From Selenia dentaria (lineage: Eukaryota; Arthropoda; Insecta; Lepidoptera; Geometridae): 64,000 nt of DNA. Positions within the stretch are counted from its first letter, which is position 1; the number at the start of each line of letters is the position of its first letter. A model generated the notes under the pieces. It was not told where the DNA came from. It worked only from the letters and a program-made list of their open reading frames with translations, and made no database searches. Positions 21,792 through 32,879 of this stretch are shown here, in pieces. Where the stretch lies: the NCBI GenBank assembly GCA_917880725.1, contig OU862903.1:7959695-8023694 (forward strand), read 5' to 3'. The translations under genes were made by a program, and so were the position numbers.

Positions 21792-22403
21792 TTGGCAAAG
21801 TCAGAGCTTATACTCCTAATTTCTTCTTCGAAATTAAAGCAAGTAAAAAATTGGCAAACGTCTCTGGAGATGTGGACTAAGCTTAAAAATATATATCAGA
21901 GCACTGGCCCAGCACGTAAAGCAACATTGCTGAAGCAGCTTATTCTGAAAAAGGTGGAAATCAATGACGTCCGAGATTATTTAAACAACTTCATGGACAT
22001 TGTTGACAAACTAGCCGATATGGATATAAACCTGCACTCGGATTTGCTTAGTATTATGATTCTATACAGTCCCCCAACAACATACGAACATTTCCGTAGC
22101 GCAATGGAGTCGAGAGACGTACTTCCTAGTCCTGACGAACTAAAGATAAAAATAACTGAAGAAAGTGAAGCTAGGCAAAATACAAAAACGGAAGAAGAAG
22201 CTTTTATTACCAAAAAGAAAAACAAGTACTGCAAAAACTGTATGAAAAAAGGTCCACTGAATCCTGTTGGAGAAAAAAGAAGGTTGATAATTATAACAAA
22301 GGACAATATAATAATCATAAAAAACATCAAGAGAAATCTTGCAACCTTAAACCAACTTGTTTGTCATTCACTCCTACAAATGCTTCCAATAGATGGTGTT
22401 TAG
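21792..22403 (+). pseudogene. Copia gag fragment
   Basis: Frame with EMWTKLKNIYQSTGPARKA and the block VRDYLNNFMDIVDKLADMD, typical of the UBN2-type Copia Gag. At the 3' side CKNCMKKG begins a zinc knuckle, but its His and last Cys are lost to a frameshift. The N-terminus is missing. Confidence 0.85.
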
Positions 22404-22708
22404 ACAGTGGATGTACTTCACACATGTGTGCTCAAGAAGACCAGATTGAGTCAATAAATTCTGAAACAGGCATTTTAAAACTAGCGTTGAATAGTGACAC
22501 TGTAACTGTTGAAGGTAAAGGGAAAGTTACTGTTAACATACGCAACAAACCATTCAATTTTGAAAACACCTTGTATGAACCTTCCTTATCTACAAACCTA
22601 CTGTCAGTTGCTAAAATCACTGAAAGTGGGAACAGTGTTATATTCACCAAAAGCAAAGCTTACATCAAAGATGGTGAAGGAAAATCCTTATTTATTTCTG
22701 AAAAATAA
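22361..22708 (+). pseudogene. Copia protease region
   Basis: WCLDSGCTSHMC gives the D-S-G active site of Copia aspartic protease, and LYEPSLSTNLLSVAKITESG is the family's conserved downstream block. Ends at TAA in 22708, in a different frame from gag. Confidence 0.85.
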
Positions 22709-23040
22709 AACGGTGTATGTTACGTAACATGTGCAAAGGCACGTCACTTGGCCCATACTGCTACTGCAAAAACTTATATACAAAAATTATATCGAAAATT
22801 GGGACACTTAAATGAAAGTAATCTGAAATTAGCTGCAAAAAAGAACCTTATCTAGGAGTAAGGAGTTTGTCTGGAAAGAGTCAAACTCCTTATTGCAATA
22901 CTATAATAATAATAAAAGATAATGGGATAAAGCGAAGATTGACTGCACCATAAACCCCTCAACAAAATGGGCAGAGTGAGCGCATAAATAGATCTTTGCT
23001 TAATCGAAGTCAAGCCAAGGCATTAAAATGTAGATTATAA
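22709..23040 (+). pseudogene. Copia integrase remnants
   Basis: KLGHLNESNLKLAAKK (pre-integrase segment) followed closely by TAPTPQQNG-like text near 22955-22975 and SERINRSL. Most of the catalytic core between these is deleted. Confidence 0.75.
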
Positions 23041-23052
23041 ATAGATTTCAAG

Positions 23053-23567
23053 ATGATACTCAAGAAAAAGTCGAACAATTTTAAAAAGACTGGCCTCGTA
23101 GCTCGAGGATTTAAACAAAGACCTGGCATAGATTACAATGAAACTTGGGCACCGGTTGCTAAGCTGAGTTCGATAAGACTATTGTTGGCTACTGCCGTCC
23201 AAGAAAACTTCAAACTTCATCAACTAGATGTCACAACAGCTTATCTAAATGGCAACCTCGACGAAATAATTAAAATGAAAGAGCCAGATTATTTGGAATA
23301 ATACATCGTGAAACTTTATGATAGATGAAAGCTCAAATAAAGATACATCTGTTTTCAATAAAGCAAAAAAATTAAGAGGACATCAAAATGATGACAAAAG
23401 TATGTTTGTTAACGAAGGCATGTATGGTCTTAAGCAATCCGGTCAACAATGGTTTAGAAAGTTAGAAAATGAACTAAGGAAAATTCTAAGGATTTATCCC
23501 GTCACTAGCTGACCCATGTATTTATGTATTGGAAAAAGGAGGAGCTAAAATTATTCTAGGTGTATAT
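23053..23567 (+). pseudogene. Copia reverse transcriptase, N-terminal part
   Basis: LVARGFKQRPGIDYNETWAP, then QLDVTTAYLNGNLDE (first catalytic Asp) and, in a shifted frame at 23318-23512, GMYGLKQSGQQW. The frame near 23530-23567 runs up to the catalytic Tyr-x-Asp-Asp motif, where the foldback element is inserted. Confidence 0.85.
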
Positions 23568-23958
23568 AGGGTGTTTGGTAGAGGGACCGACAAACCAAAT
23601 GAGCGTGTTCGGGGGACCACTTGGAGAATACAAGTTGGCCAAAAAAATCCCCGACCCCCCAATATGTTTAACTTTTTTGTGATTTTTCCCTTTTTCTCCG
23701 AAATTGTACCTTTTTACCAACATAACATTTGTAAAATCTGTTTTAGACCGGATGTTTTTAGTTGAATTTGAAGTTATCTAATACACCTTCATGCCACGCA
23801 AAGCAAAATTGGTACAATATTGGAGAAAACGAGAAAATTTACAAAAAAAACTTTAAAAAAATTGGGGTGTCGGGGATTTTTTTTATGCCAACTTGTATTC
23901 TCCAAGTGGGCCCCCGAACACGCTCATTTGGTTTGTCGGTCCCTCTACCAAACACCCT
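23568..23958. mobile_element. 391-bp foldback MITE inserted in Copia RT
   Basis: Ends AGGGTGTTTGGTAGAGGGAC and its inverse; the arms continue almost identically for about 97 bp. Flanked by direct repeats GTATAT at 23562-23567 and 23959-23964. Removing the element and one repeat makes the RT catalytic motif continuous, which proves insertion. Non-coding; probably mobilised in trans by an unidentified transposase. Confidence 0.92.
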
Positions 23959-24872
23959 GTATATTGACGATATGCTAATATCCTATTCCTGTAAACCAAC
24001 ATTTAAAAGAATTAATGACAATATAAAAACCATCTTCGAAATGAAAGACTTTGGTTCTGTGAAAGATTATAGAAATAAAGCAACGAGAAGGCAAAATAGA
24101 AATGAAACAGAAAAAATATATAGAAAAATTACTTACAAAATTTGGAATAGAGGACTACAAGCCGAGCGTTACGCCAATAGAGACTTGTCTCTTAAGCTGG
24201 AAAAACAAGAGAAAAGCAATGATACAATATCCTACCAAAACCTTATTGTATCTTTAATGTTTTTGGCTGTGGCTATGCGACATGACATAAGTTTACCTGT
24301 AAGTTATCTCTCGCAATTTAACAATTGTTTCGGAAGCGAACATTTTGCTGCCAAAAGAATTTTAAGTTACCTCAAAGGAGCCAAAGCAATAGGATTATGT
24401 ATCGAAACCACCGAATGCTAACCAAAGATGCAGATTGGGCAGCATGTACTATAGACAGAAAGTCTTACACAGGATACTGTTTTATGCTAGCAAATTGCGT
24501 CATCAGCTGGGAGTCTAAAAGCAAAGAGCAGCTGCTATGTCTACCGCAGAAGCAGAATATATGGCACTATCAGATGCTGTTAAAGATGCCCTATATTTAA
24601 AGATCCTATTGCATAATATGAAAGCAACGAAGCAAGAAAAAATAACAATATACAACGAAGACCAAGTTCCGTTGAATCTGTGCCATAATGCAGTTATAAG
24701 TAGTAAAACAACACATATTGACATCCGAATTAATTTTCTAAAAGAACATCTAAAGAATGGAGCAATCATTGTACAATATAAAGACACTTCAAGAATTATT
24801 GCTGATGTGCTAACAAAAGGGTTAGCAGGACCTCGACTTCAAGAGTTGACGAAAACTTTAGGATTGCGATAA
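23959..24872 (+). pseudogene. Copia reverse transcriptase C-terminal part and RNase H
   Basis: Resumes at the IDDM segment of RT, then AVAMRHDISLPVSYLSQFNN and KRILSYLKG, the RT-RNase H connection. RNase H follows in two frames with DADWAACTIDRKSYTGYCF, STAEAEYMALSDAVKDALYL and HIDIRINFLKEHL. At least two frameshifts (about 24420 and 24537) break it. Confidence 0.85.
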
Positions 24873-24877
24873 CGATC

Positions 24878-25100
24878 ATTGTGAGGAGGAGTGTTATTAT
24901 GAATATTTTTTTTTTCACAACGCTCACATCTCAAAGGAGAACGTATCTAGTGTTGGAGTATGGGAAGTTAGTAATATAATACTGCGAACATTATTATCTA
25001 GTTATTTATTGTAGCATTTTTATTCAGACACGTTATTCATGTAACTATTTTGTTTTTCACTTGACACACGACAAGACGTAACTTCTTCTAATATATCATA
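24878..25100 (+). repeat. Polypurine tract and probable 3' LTR start
   Basis: TGTGAGGAGGAG is the likely polypurine tract and TGTTATTATGAATA the LTR start. The LTR end cannot be fixed because the 5' LTR is absent; ATATCA near 25099 is only a candidate. Confidence 0.55.
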
Positions 25101-25372
25101 GAGAAGAACACCATGAAGATTTTACTTCTCATATCTAGCATAGACGATATTAAAATAAGAAACGATCTTATGTCGTGAGCTACGAAGAAATATAGTCAGG
25201 AACTGTAACTGCGTTAAAAAAATGACCCAACAAAAGTCGTGTTCAAGTAGGCGGGGCTTAATAGTCGTGTTCAGTACGTCATCAGTCGGACATTTTACTT
25301 GCAAGCGAGCACACTTCAAATCTTAGCGTACATTTTCATTTTTATCATTGTGAACTTCAGTTGTGGATCATC

Positions 25373-25450
25373 ATGCCAGCATTCGTTGTGAAGTGGTGCA
25401 GAAACAATACACGATTAATATGTCCAGGGATCACTTTTACTAGTAAATAA
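25373..25450 (+). pseudogene. THAP-domain N-terminal relic
   Basis: 25 residues, MPAFVVKWCRNNTR...PGITF then stop. This matches the start of a THAP zinc-finger domain (M-x-C-x-C-N-N...ITFH), except that the first zinc ligand is Phe instead of Cys and the frame ends after ITFT. A source in a P-element-like transposase or a host THAP gene cannot be distinguished. Confidence 0.5.
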
Positions 25451-26350
25451 TAGCAAAATTATAATTATTCAAAGATGTTCAAATACTTCAACAAATCGAG
25501 TTGGTCAATACTATGCAAAATAAAGTCAGTCAATTTATATTTAATTTAGGATGTATTTTTTTCTTCAGGACTAAATATTGAAATGTATGTAATGTGCAAT
25601 GGTTTCGCTTGTTATGTTTTATTCTCGCTTGCTTGCCGATTCAATGCGGCAAAATAAGTGCCTAGCTGCCATTAATCAAGAAAAATAACAGTATGACTGC
25701 CTGTGAAAACCAACATAGTTATACTACGTTAATTTTGACTGAAAACAATAACATCCATAACATTTTTTTTATCATCTATAGATGATAAAAAAAATATGGA
25801 CCATGTTACACAAAACTGCAGTACCTACCTACCAGTTGGTACAGTAAGTACCTACTGTTTTTTTTTAAATTGTGTTTAATAAAATATCATATTGATCTTT
25901 TTATGCTGATGATATGTCCAGAAGAAACATCAACACCTTTAAGTGCCTTTATTCTGCGCAGCGCTGCGCGAGTTTAAGTTAAAAATAAAAATAAAACAAA
26001 AAAAAACAGTTCATTGTTTGTTCAAATTAAAGCACGTTTAATTTTTCCAGATAATGAAAATTCATCATTTACTAATTTTAAAGTGGTTTAGCTGAGTTGC
26101 TAATTAATTGGTCAGTAATATCAACATAGTACTTTTCTAAAGTAATTCTATAAATTGATTGAATTTCTCTTCACTGAAAAACATCCAGCTGGCAAATAAC
26201 GTCTTATTTTTTTTGGTAAAATGTATAAGCCTAAAATGTTTCATAATCTTTCTTTACTACATTGCGAATAATCTCTTCTAATGTCTTCTAGACAAAAATT
26301 TAATAAATTAATCATATATCACGAGACATACGAGATTTACGATTGATTTA
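25451..26350. other. AT-rich spacer
   Basis: No gene or recognised repeat. A small hairpin TTTTTTTATCATCTATAGAT/ATGATAAAAAAAAT is at about 25765-25797. Confidence 0.4.
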
Positions 26351-26563
26351 TTATTGAGTTGGTCCAATCCACTTGTTGCATAACATCGTCCACGACGCTA
26401 TGACTCTGCTGTCATTGTAGACGTTGCAGCACGCGCGTAATCCATTCCTTCTGAATTTAAACCAATCACCGAACATGTCTATTTGTAACCTCGGAAGTAA
26501 TTTGTATTTGGAATCATACGATGTTTTGATTTGAAGGGCCACTTTTTGTGTGGAATTTATCAT
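26351..26563 (-). CDS. Unrecognised 70-residue open frame
   Basis: ATG at 26563 to TAA at 26351, with an overlapping AATAAA just past the stop that could serve as a poly-A signal. Contains YKLLPRLQIDMFGDWFKFRR and a Cys pair (ACC). I do not recognise a family. It could be a last exon, a transposon relic or a chance frame; its mixed composition is less AT-biased than the flanks. Confidence 0.25.
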   Translation of the reverse strand: MINSTQKVALQIKTSYDSKYKLLPRLQIDMFGDWFKFRRNGLRACCNVYNDSRVIASWTMLCNKWIGPTQ

Positions 26564-28034
26564 ATCAATAAACAAAATACTTGTACTATACTTTAGAAAA
26601 AAAAAACAAATTTCTTTAAGAACAAGGTAGGTATAATGTAGATTGGTAACTCTTACAGACAATTTATTGCACATTAATAATATCTTAGAATGCCGTCTTT
26701 ATTTTCAAATGTTTGGCTAACCTTTTGTTTGGCACGACGCATTTTTTTTTCACATAGGCACGATAAACAGATATTTTACGGATTATTATCTAAAACGGCT
26801 AAAGTTTTAATAAAGCATACTTATAATTTTTATCATATTCAGTACTATAATAGTTATTGTATTGTCTGTTTTATATCACATCTGTTTTTTCTGATCGGAT
26901 AGCTTTAAAACATCTAGCCACAATTTTTTTTATTTATTTTAGATTTTCTACTCTAAATTGGATTTTATTAGAATTTTAATTGGGTTAAGATACTAAAACT
27001 GGTATAAAAGTTTGTTTGCAAATGATTGTAAGACAACTTGTATCCACTCAGTTGTCTAAGTATCAATGAGCTGACAAGATCAAGTCAAAAAAAAGATCAA
27101 CAAAACAGGGCTAAGATTGAACTTTGTGGTACTCCGCATGAAATTCTGTATGAAGGTAGATGAGGCGCTGGATTAACACATAAGATACTTTTATCATCAT
27201 ACATCACTAGGGGGTTGTAACTGGGGGTGTAATGAGTGGTTATTATAATTTTGATGAAAAAAGGAGCCTGAGTTCAAAATGTGCAAATCCCTGCAGCGTG
27301 AAGGAATAACAAACACACCGACATACCAGCACAAATTGCGAGATTTCGCATTAATGCGATGATACGGGAGCTACCAGCTATGCAATGTTAATGTTATTTA
27401 CCTGTGTTAATGCGCCACACAGCACACATTTTAATAACATTAAATTCGATCTTATGGTTAGAAAACCGAAATAGTGTTTTCCAATCATTAAATCCGTTTA
27501 TATTTTAATTACCTGATAATTCGGGTAGAAGTATTCCTATGGCAATATGAAACCTTGAGATTTGTTTTGTAATATTGTCAGATCTGGCAGGACGGCTAAC
27601 CCCAAAAAAATATTAATTGCAAAAAAATTAAATATCATTTGTATGAAAACTATACTTCTGGACCTATGTAAATAGGGCGAATTCTGTGACTTCTTTCATT
27701 CACACCTACTATATATACTATAATGATCAACGGACCACAGAATTCGCACTATTTACTTAGGTCTATTTATATCTATGCAACGGACATTAGAATCTATATA
27801 TCTAGATAACATTATGTACCTATCATAGATTAATCAAACTATATCTGAAGATAATCTATAAATTTCAATGTTTGAGATCGCTAAAGCAGGCGTTAGTGCT
27901 TTAAAAAGTAATTATATAAAAATTACAAAGGTTGCGATGTCAATACGAAAGTTTAATTATTTCTAAATAGTATTTCTTTCGGTTGGATAGTACTGTCAAA
28001 GCAGTCCAATAGATGTCACTCCGTCCCCGTAAGA
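26564..28034. other. AT-rich spacer with one small foldback
   Basis: No gene. At about 27658-27772 is a short inverted repeat (GACCTATGTAAATAGGGCGA and, inverted, CGCACTATTTACTTAGGTC), probably a small MITE. Confidence 0.45.
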
Positions 28035-28195
28035 CGGTTAAAGTCAGATACAGAGTTAAAATTCGATGCTCGGACCCGAACCTCGGTGGCTTAGTTGGTC
28101 AATGGCGTCTGACACGGAGAGTCAGAAGACGCGCTGTTTGAACCCCGTCCGAGGATGTGAATTTTTCTCTCTATAAATTTCAATATTATATTTCT
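28035..28195 (+). mobile_element. tRNA-derived SINE, copy 2
   Basis: GGTGGCTTAGTTGGTCAATG (box A-like) and GTTTGAACCCCGTCCGAGG (box B-like) form a tRNA-type head followed by TGTGAATTTTTCTCTCT. Same family as 10625-10775, better preserved here. Confidence 0.7.
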
Positions 28196-28915
28196 ATGTT
28201 ATTTTTGCTATGGATGATCTGTTTTCTTCATCTAAATGTGAGTAACCTCAAATAATGGCCAATTTCAAAGCAAACGATAATTATATATATGTTATATATA
28301 TATCTTTTCTCCCTTAATTGGTAAATACATTAATATGAATATCGTTTAGCCTAAAATAAGAATTTTCTATGATGTTTACGCATGGCGCCCTCTAATTAGC
28401 ACGATATCAAGAAAATAGTTTTTTTATTTCATCCCACTTAATCATGTGTTAATCCTACTATATTTTATCAAGGGTGGTATCATTGGACAGAGAATTTGAA
28501 ATGACTCACATTATCGTTGTTCGGTTAATCTTAATGTTTGTCAAGCGTACTGTTTGCATGATGTATCACAAAGTGTGCCGAAGTCATGAAAACTATTATT
28601 TTTCCTAGTAATTATATATTTTAGTCCATGCTAATATTGTAACAAATCTATCTAGATCTAGACACCCTAAATAGAAAAAAAATGATGCGCTTGCTTAATC
28701 CCCAAAACAACTTTCACTAAAAAATAAATAAAACAATTTCAAATGAATACAAGAAAATATATTCATTTGAAATTGTTTTCTACAAATATACAACTTACGT
28801 GAATTATATTTTACTTATTTATAATGCTAATTTCATACATAATCAATAGGGTAGTTGACACCGTAAAAATAAATTACAATGTAATGTTAACTTAATAGTA
28901 GTTGGAGCAAATAAC
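28196..28915. other. AT-rich spacer
   Basis: No gene. A short perfect hairpin AACAATTTCAAATGAATA/TATTCATTTGAAATTGTT is at about 28733-28781. Confidence 0.5.
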
Positions 28916-28919
28916 TGAA

Positions 28920-29205
28920 TGAATAAAAAAAAGACGTGTGGCACTCAGAGTCTGCCGCGGTAAAGCTATTGAATAGCTGTTTTTATCAACTTATGCAATT
29001 ATAATAATTTAACCAATGCCATCTAGAGGTGAGTTGCTGAACTAAAGAGACAAGCGTGATATTTCAAAAAGTCATTAAAAGTTCTGCTATTCATCGATAG
29101 ATGGAGTCGGAGTGGGGGGTGTTAGGTTATTTTTGTTACGGAATTTCTGGATTCAGTCTCCACGCTCAAGGCCCGCGATAGAAGCTATGCAATAGCTTAA
29201 AAATT
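28920..29205 (-). mobile_element. AGCTATTGCATAGC-ended MITE, second copy
   Basis: Reverse-orientation copy of 7722-8110 with a single internal segment, ending GAAGCTATGCAATAGCTT. Non-coding. Confidence 0.8.
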
Positions 29206-30471
29206 AATATACATTGGATTCATTTTATTTTGAATAAAAAAATGTGTACAAAAGTTTCTAAAAGTCACGTCACCTCGAACGGAAGTAGCGGCGGAAATGA
29301 TGTCATAAGGGCAAAAACAAATGTCTAGTATGATAGTGTCGTGCCTCATCAACACATAGGGAATCAAGCAAGTGAAGAAAGCATCTAATATTATTACTTT
29401 AAAACCAAATACATACTAGGTCAAAGGAAAAACTGTCGATCCATAAACACGGTTATAACGGCAACCGCAAATGATAAGTTTTGTTATAATTTTTTTATAT
29501 TTATTAAATACCTAAGATCATAATAATATTTAATAGTAAATTCGTTTTTCATGTTATCACTGTTGTTACACATTTATGGATTTCAGATTTTTTCTTTTTA
29601 TGATAGAAAAAGGATCTTGACTGACAGACAGACGAACAGACGGACAATGGAAAGTGATTCGATAAGGGTTAATTTGTCTTTTTGAGGTGGACAATCCTAC
29701 ATAAAAAAAATATGCGGCTAAAATGTAGGTTTATTTTTGTAACTGCAGAGTTATAAACTTTTTATCAAGTAGGTAGTTAGTCTGCTCTGAGAAATAAGTC
29801 AGTTATTAATAATACAGTTTTTTTAAGTCACGTGGATGTATCACTTAAACTTGCTAACACTATTGACAAAACAAAAACAAAAATGAATAAATGTTTTATG
29901 ATTTTATACATATCGGCTGAGAGTCGGACATGAAGTGTGACCCGGTATGAAGAAAACACGTAATGGCTATTCCAACTTTAATCTTCGAGCACGTAATGCG
30001 ATAGATAATTAATTAATTATACTCGTAGATTAAAACAACAAAGACGTGCGCAAGCGGCGAGCGCTCGCAGCAAACTGAGCTCCGGTCTTATTTTTTTAAT
30101 TAGAAAAGGCATTAAAAGCGACACCGGACTGTGGCGACACCGGACTTTGAGCTCTGGTCGCCAAGCGCAGCCATTTTATAGGCGACTGTGGTGGTGGGTG
30201 CGTTGTAACTCAACTGGTCGCCCGTTACACGTGTTCCGTCACAATAGGCGGCCGACGCCCCGTCATACACTTAATTGATACTCGTGCACCATTGTGCACA
30301 TCGACGTATAACAATCCACCACTATTACACCTCAAAACTTAAGAATAAACACAAAAGAAAATAAATTATAATAGTCATTGTTGGTTTTTTCCCGCCATCT
30401 GCATATTTAATCAAGCAACCTCCAAACAAGCAAAACTAATTTTAATCACAACGCTGTTTGTTTTTGCCTTA
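29206..30471. other. Spacer upstream of Harbinger element
   Basis: No gene recognised. 30040-30300 is GC-richer and contains GCGACACCGGACT repeated twice in short order; nature unknown. Confidence 0.4.
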
Positions 30472-30628
30472 GGGCGGCCGTACATGGTCTGCTCGAGCAG
30501 TTAGCGGCTGAGCGACGTACACGGACAGCTCGAGCGGTCGGTTGTTGGCTGCTCGAGCGGTCGGTTGTTGGCTGCTCGAGCTACGCTACCAACCGCTCGA
30601 GCAGTTGATTTTATACCACAGTCGAGTC

Positions 30629-32618
30629 ATGGATTCTGACGAGGAAGCACTGCTTTTGCTGCTTCTGCTCAAGCGGAGACGACGACGGCGGCGACATCAA
30701 AAGAGAAAATTTTGGGTTCATCCAATTTTGGAATTAAGAGAACAACATGGACAATTCCATCATTTGTTTATGGAACTTAGAAGTGATGAAGAAAAAATTT
30801 TCAACTATTTTAGAATGTCAATCACATCGTTTGATGAATTTAATAATATACTAAAATCTAAAATTAAACGTGAAGACACAATTATGAGGAGAAGTATCCA
30901 ACCAGAAGAAAGACTAGCAGTAACATTGAGGTTTGAAAAATATATACCTAGTAATTATTTAAATTTTTATTCATCAAAAATATTGGAAATTAAATCATCG
31001 GACATTACTGAAGATGATGAAAGGTCTTCAAATTGAGAATTTTGGTCACCAGCCACTGATGTAGAGGGGCCAGACGCTGATCTAGAGGGGCCAGGCACTG
31101 ATGTAGAGGTTGAGGGGCCTGTATTATAACCCCATTGTCCTCGGTTATCATTAAACGATGAATATCCCCTGTCACCATAACTCGAAGGATATGTGTGATT
31201 TGTCATCCCTTTATAGTATTTCATTACGTTAAGTATTTCTGTCTTAGCATCTAATTTATACTGCTCATTAATTTTTTTTAATTCGCTTATTATTGATAAT
31301 AAAAACAATTTATTTTCATCTTCATTATCAATGCGCGAATTCTGCGATTTTTCATCGAAGCTTTTGGATAATTTTTCAATTAAGACGTTCTCATCTGTGA
31401 TTGTAGTAGTTGATTTTCTTTTGTTTCTTTCTTTGTTTATTTTATTTTAACGATTTTCACTTTCTTCGGACGTAATTTCAGCGTGCTCACTTTCTTGTAA
31501 ACTGTTTGTTTTGTCGGGTCTATCTTCTATTATTGCCTTTAAAAAAGACATCTGCTGATAATATGCATATGGCCGAATGTTGAGGGCTGCTGAACCACTC
31601 TGGTTTAATTTTTTTAGCATATCTGGTGTACCCATCTCTTAATGTTTTCCATTTTTTCTGTATTAACATGGCTGTAACAACAAAAAATATTTATTAGTAT
31701 AATTGATTGATTTTAAAATATGTTTTTACAGGTATTTGGCAAATGGATGTACATTTATGGATTTGCAATATAGTTTTAGAATAGCATCAACAACAATAGG
31801 TAAGATAGTGAGGGATGTTTGCAGAAATATATGGATACATATGAAGGATATGTGTATGGAACAACTAACTGAAGATAAATGGAAAGACATAATAAATGGT
31901 TTCAAAAAAACTGCTAAGTTTCCGAACTGCCTCGGTGCCGTTGATGGCAAACATATAAGAATAATACAACCCGCGCAAAGTGGATCGTCATATTATAACT
32001 ATAAAAATTATTTTTCGATAATACTTCTAACAGTATGTGATAGTAATTATATGTTCACTTTCGTGGGATATAGGCTCATATGGAAGGCACGCTGACTCGA
32101 CTATTTTCGAAGAGAGTTGTCTATATAAAATGTTACAAGAAAAAAAGTTAAATATACCTCCACCTTCTACGATATCACAAAATGGACCTTTATTACCGAA
32201 TGTGTTTATTGGGGATGAAGCGTTCAGCTTACAGGAAAATTTAATGCGTCCATATGGTGGCAAGAATGTAGCAGAGAAAAAAATAATTTTTAACTATCGG
32301 TTATCACGTGCGAGGCGATATATTGAATGCACGTTTGGCATATTAGCTAATAAATGGCGGATCTTTCATAGACCACTTAACGTCAGTGTTGATTTCGCAG
32401 TGGATATAGTAAAATCATCATGTGTTCTTCACAACTACGTAAAACAACGAGATGGAAATAAATTAGAGGATACGTTTGAGGGTCTTCCTCATTCTATAAA
32501 ACATTCAACCCAGCAAGTTCGTCCAGGTGGACCTATGTTAACAACAATCCGTGAAGAATTTGCTAATTACTTTGTGAGCGAGGAAGGCAAACTAGATTGG
32601 CAATGGAATATGATATAA
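30629..32618 (+). pseudogene. Harbinger transposase, two exons, one frameshift
   Basis: Exon 1 30629-30930 (ATG, poly-Leu, then RRRRRRRHQKRKFW, FRMSITSFDEFNNIL and QPEERLAVTLR). Exon 2 starts 31732. Joining AG|GTTTGA to TTTTTACAG|G gives the family block LAVTLRYLANGCTFMDLQYSF with the frame kept. Exon 2 has LGAVDGKH (first catalytic Asp), GPLLPNVFIGDEAF, VAEKKIIFNYRLSRARR, ECTFGILANKWRIF and CVLHNY. One extra G in the run at 32065-32067 shifts the frame right at the second catalytic Asp (D-x-GSYGR). Otherwise open to 32618, so recently inactivated. Confidence 0.9.
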
Positions 32619-32879
32619 ATCAATAAATATGTGTGTGACTTTATAATATTACATAAACTTAATAAATATGTGTGTAAAATGACTGACTTTTTGACTTACC
32701 GACTTGATTTTTTTCTTGAACTGGTTTTTCTATAAGTTCTCAATTACTTGGGCGCAAATAATCGCCCATGCATTGTTCTTCTTTATTTTGTCGCTGTGTT
32801 CCTTAAGTTTATAGTTCCAAATAAGTTCTTGCGTTTTAATTGCAATAATAAGCGCATCACTATCGCACACGCCCTCCAT
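30967..32879 (-). pseudogene. Harbinger MADF-type DNA-binding accessory protein, two exons
   Basis: Exon 1 32700-32879 (MEGVCDSDALIIAIKTQELI... NNAWAIICAQV), donor G|GTAAGT. Exon 2 30967-31671 after TTGTTACAG, reading MLIQKKWKTLRDGY, then SGSAALNIRPYAYYQQMSFL. Together these form a MADF domain (W, W, KW-LRD-Y and SGSAA...FL landmarks). Defects: one base missing near 32738, a shift in the A-run at about 31608-31614, and an in-frame TAA at about 31447. After it the same frame continues to TAA at 30967 with a Ser/Pro/Gly-rich tail. Its partner role in Harbinger is to deliver the transposase to DNA. Confidence 0.85.

Larger units (their letters stand above)
21780..25100 (+). mobile_element. Ty1/Copia LTR retrotransposon, 5'-truncated and decayed
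   Basis: Order gag, protease, integrase trace, reverse transcriptase, RNase H, polypurine tract, 3' LTR start: the Copia order (integrase before RT). The 5' LTR and gag start are missing, much of integrase is deleted, and several frameshifts and stops are present. A 391-bp foldback element interrupts RT. Not competent to move. Confidence 0.9.
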
